6,432 bases of DNA from Candidatus Heimdallarchaeota archaeon (GTDB lineage: Archaea > Asgardarchaeota > Heimdallarchaeia > JABLTI01): NCBI GenBank assembly GCA_030671945.1, contig DAOVHJ010000158.1:1-6432 (forward strand). Reading direction: 5' to 3'. Position 1 is the stretch's first letter, and each line of letters begins with the position of its first letter. Under the pieces are notes generated by a model, which was not told the origin of the DNA, searched no databases, and saw only the letters and a program-made list of their open reading frames with translations. Both the position numbers and the translations under genes were made by a program. Positions 5,005 through 6,432 of this stretch are shown here, piece after piece.

Positions 5005-6174
5005 TTAATGCATATGCTTCTCCTTTCTAATTTTTCTGTTTTTGATCTTGTTTACTAACACAAGAATTCCCCCTAAACTCACAAACAAAATCCATAATGA
5101 GGTGTTTGCTGTGGAAGACGAGAAATCCTCGCTCCAATTCATAGTAATGAAATCATAAAACCAAATATCACCAAACACTTGAGAATAATCCTCACCAACA
5201 CCACCAAATAATAATGCTTTATTCAAATAGGTATCAAAAACCATACTATGATGGGCTCGAGGTATAGGTTTAACTTCCGGATAGATTGTAGACCAAAGAA
5301 CAGATGAGGTATCAAATATCCATGTGTCATCAACTGCTCGCAAAGGATTTTGTTCATAATCCCCACCAAACATCATTATTTCAGCTAAATATGGATTGTA
5401 AACCATACTAGTAAAGTATCTCCTTATTGGAGAAAGTGGTGGATGTTGTCGAACCCAATTGAGGGAGGAACGATTAAAGAACCAAGTTTCATCTACTTGA
5501 AGACCATTACCAAATCTTCCACCATAAAAGACACCAACTTGCTGTTCCTCATCATAAACAGATGAATGACCGTATTTCAAACCTGGTTGAGTTATAGGGA
5601 AAACTTGATGCCAGGTATTTGCTGAACAATTATAAATCCAAGTGTCACCATAGACTTCATTGTACTCAGAACCACCTTGTAATATTACTTCATTGAAATT
5701 CTTATCAAAATACATAGCATGACCACTCCGAGGGGAAGGAGCAGAACTAGGGTGCAATTCAGTCCAATTGTTGGTATTGGGATCGAATTCCCAAGTATCA
5801 TTAACACGAGAGATAATCTGAGTAGAAATACCTCCAAAAAGAAGTGTCTTACCTGAATTTGAATTGTAAACCATACTATGATCAAATCGAGTGTCAGGAG
5901 CTTGTTCAGAATCAATTTCCGTCCAAGAGAGGTTTACACTAGAAAAAATCCAAGTGGTACTTAATTCATCAAGACTAATATCTTCATTATATCCACCAAA
6001 GAGGATGGTTTGATTGTTATTGGAATCAAAGACCATTGCATGCCCATATCTTGGAGGAGGTAAATCTGTGGAATTAGCTGAAACAAAATTAAAGCGATTG
6101 ATTCCTGAAAACCCAAACAAGAATAAGATATAAACACAAAATGTAATTTTATAAAACTTGTTTTTCATTGCCAT
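5005..6174 (-). CDS. Secreted, membrane-anchored six-blade Kelch propeller protein
   Basis: Taken from the ATG at 6172-6174 the protein has 389 residues. An upstream in-frame TTG (6192) is less likely because GGTGG, a possible SD, lies between it and the ATG; the ATG at 6168 is also possible. A signal peptide (about 1-33, ending VSA) is followed by six Kelch repeats of 51-54 residues. Each starts with a basic residue plus an H/Y-hydrophobic strand (R42, R96, R149, K200, R252, R306), has a GG doublet after the second strand (60, 114, 167, 218, 270, 324), and has two tryptophans exactly nine apart (75/84, 128/137, 179/188, 231/240, 285/294, 338/347). That predicts a complete six-bladed propeller. 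A single membrane helix at about 358-377 and a basic tail (NKIKNRKIRKEK) give an outside-propeller, inside-tail topology. Nine NxS/T sequons suggest heavy N-glycosylation. No catalytic residues are identifiable; protein or glycan binding at the cell surface is likely. It appears to be transcribed alone. Confidence 0.9.
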   Translation of the reverse strand: MAMKNKFYKITFCVYILFLFGFSGINRFNFVSANSTDLPPPRYGHAMVFDSNNNQTILFGGYNEDISLDELSTTWIFSSVNLSWTEIDSEQAPDTRFDHSMVYNSNSGKTLLFGGISTQIISRVNDTWEFDPNTNNWTELHPSSAPSPRSGHAMYFDKNFNEVILQGGSEYNEVYGDTWIYNCSANTWHQVFPITQPGLKYGHSSVYDEEQQVGVFYGGRFGNGLQVDETWFFNRSSLNWVRQHPPLSPIRRYFTSMVYNPYLAEIMMFGGDYEQNPLRAVDDTWIFDTSSVLWSTIYPEVKPIPRAHHSMVFDTYLNKALLFGGVGEDYSQVFGDIWFYDFITMNWSEDFSSSTANTSLWILFVSLGGILVLVNKIKNRKIRKEKHMH

Positions 6175-6208
6175 CTTACCACCAATGTTCAAGAATACAA
6201 ATAATTAA

Positions 6209-6233
6209 GCATTCTCATATTATTGAGAATTGC
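6209..6233. repeat. Imperfect inverted repeat at the Kelch transcription start
   Basis: ATTCTCA (6211-6217) and TGAGAAT (6224-6230) are perfect 7-bp arms around a 6-nt loop. They extend to nine pairs (GC at 6209-6210 with GC at 6232-6233) across one bulged T at 6231. The predicted transcription start (about 6213) falls within it, so it is placed like a repressor operator, or would form a hairpin at the mRNA 5' end. Confidence 0.4.
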
Positions 6234-6235
6234 TT

Positions 6236-6242
6236 CTATAAA
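6236..6242 (-). promoter_or_regulatory. Candidate TATA box of the Kelch gene
   Basis: The minus strand reads TTTATAG, within TTTCTTTATAGAAG. A start about 26 nt downstream falls near 6213, giving a leader of about 39 nt before the ATG at 6174, which would include the GGTGG ribosome-binding site. Confidence 0.35.
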
Positions 6243-6432
6243 GAAATACTGGACGAAAAAAAACCAACACAAATTGTGGAAAAAGGGAGATTGTAAAATG
6301 TGTTGTAATCGAAATTTAATAATAATTAAAAAGTATAATTTTCTTATAAAATTAATATAGAGTCATCGCTATTTTTTTAATAAAAATTTCTTGTGTTAAT
6401 AAAAGATAATTCTCATCAAAACAATCTTGGGG

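Larger units (their letters stand above)
6193..6432. other. AT-rich intergenic region at the right edge
   Basis: No credible gene is seen in this stretch. It holds the Kelch promoter and inverted repeat near its left end, an A-rich run around 6256-6262, and a very AT-rich segment (6310-6400). A 20-codon frame beginning at ATG 6298 is too short to support. The octamer ATTCTCAT of the inverted repeat recurs at 6409-6416. Confidence 0.5.

Noticed and set aside
5685..5915. A 76-codon minus-strand hydrophobic frame resembling a membrane protein.
   Set aside because: It is a shifted frame of the Kelch gene; its hydrophobicity is a by-product of reading the regular Kelch codons out of frame.
6298..6360. 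A 20-codon + frame preceded by GGGAGA 7 nt upstream of its ATG.
   Set aside because: It is very short, made of AT-driven codons (runs of I, K, N, L) in an AT-rich spacer, and its SD match alone is not enough support.

Overview
The window is about two-thirds A+T and carries six protein genes and no RNA genes, insertion sequences or CRISPR arrays that I can see. Several features look archaeal: TATA-like boxes about 25 nt from probable transcription starts, at least one apparently leaderless gene, oligo-T tracts just past stop codons, weak or absent Shine-Dalgarno sites, and a secreted Kelch propeller held by a C-terminal membrane helix. Kelch surface proteins of this kind, next to AT-rich mixed metabolic genes, fit an Asgard (Promethearchaeota) genome best. 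This is an inference; no marker gene in the window settles it.

Left part (1-1156): the 3' half of an extended short-chain dehydrogenase (SDR) enters from the left edge. It ends 1 nt from the stop of an opposing, unrecognised 171-residue gene. Both proteins end in lysine-rich tails, and the A-rich/T-rich DNA encoding these tails probably also serves as a two-way terminator. A 107-bp divergent intergenic region follows, with TATA-like boxes for both strands.

Middle (1157-3262): a condensation-domain/PapA-type acyltransferase with an HxxxDG motif on + faces a SAM-dependent methyltransferase on -, and their stop codons abut with no spacer. From memory of the families, the acyltransferase resembles mycobacterial PapA5 in length and active-site position. 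The methyltransferase resembles Rv2952, the phthiotriol dimycocerosate O-methyltransferase, over most of its length. In mycobacteria both act on the same lipid, phthiocerol dimycocerosate, so their pairing here is the most interesting point in the window. With the SDR nearby it suggests, without proving, a lipid or polyketide-like tailoring locus (reduction, acylation, methylation).

Right part (3263-6432): a class C beta-lactamase-fold serine hydrolase with a probable C-terminal lipocalin-like domain, then a secreted six-blade Kelch protein, both on -. Gaps of 132 and 137 bp, each with its own TATA-like box and T-rich tract, suggest the three minus-strand genes are transcribed separately rather than as an operon. 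The hydrolase/Kelch gap holds a compact 25-bp element of two interleaved inverted repeats. The Kelch promoter carries an imperfect inverted repeat placed like an operator.
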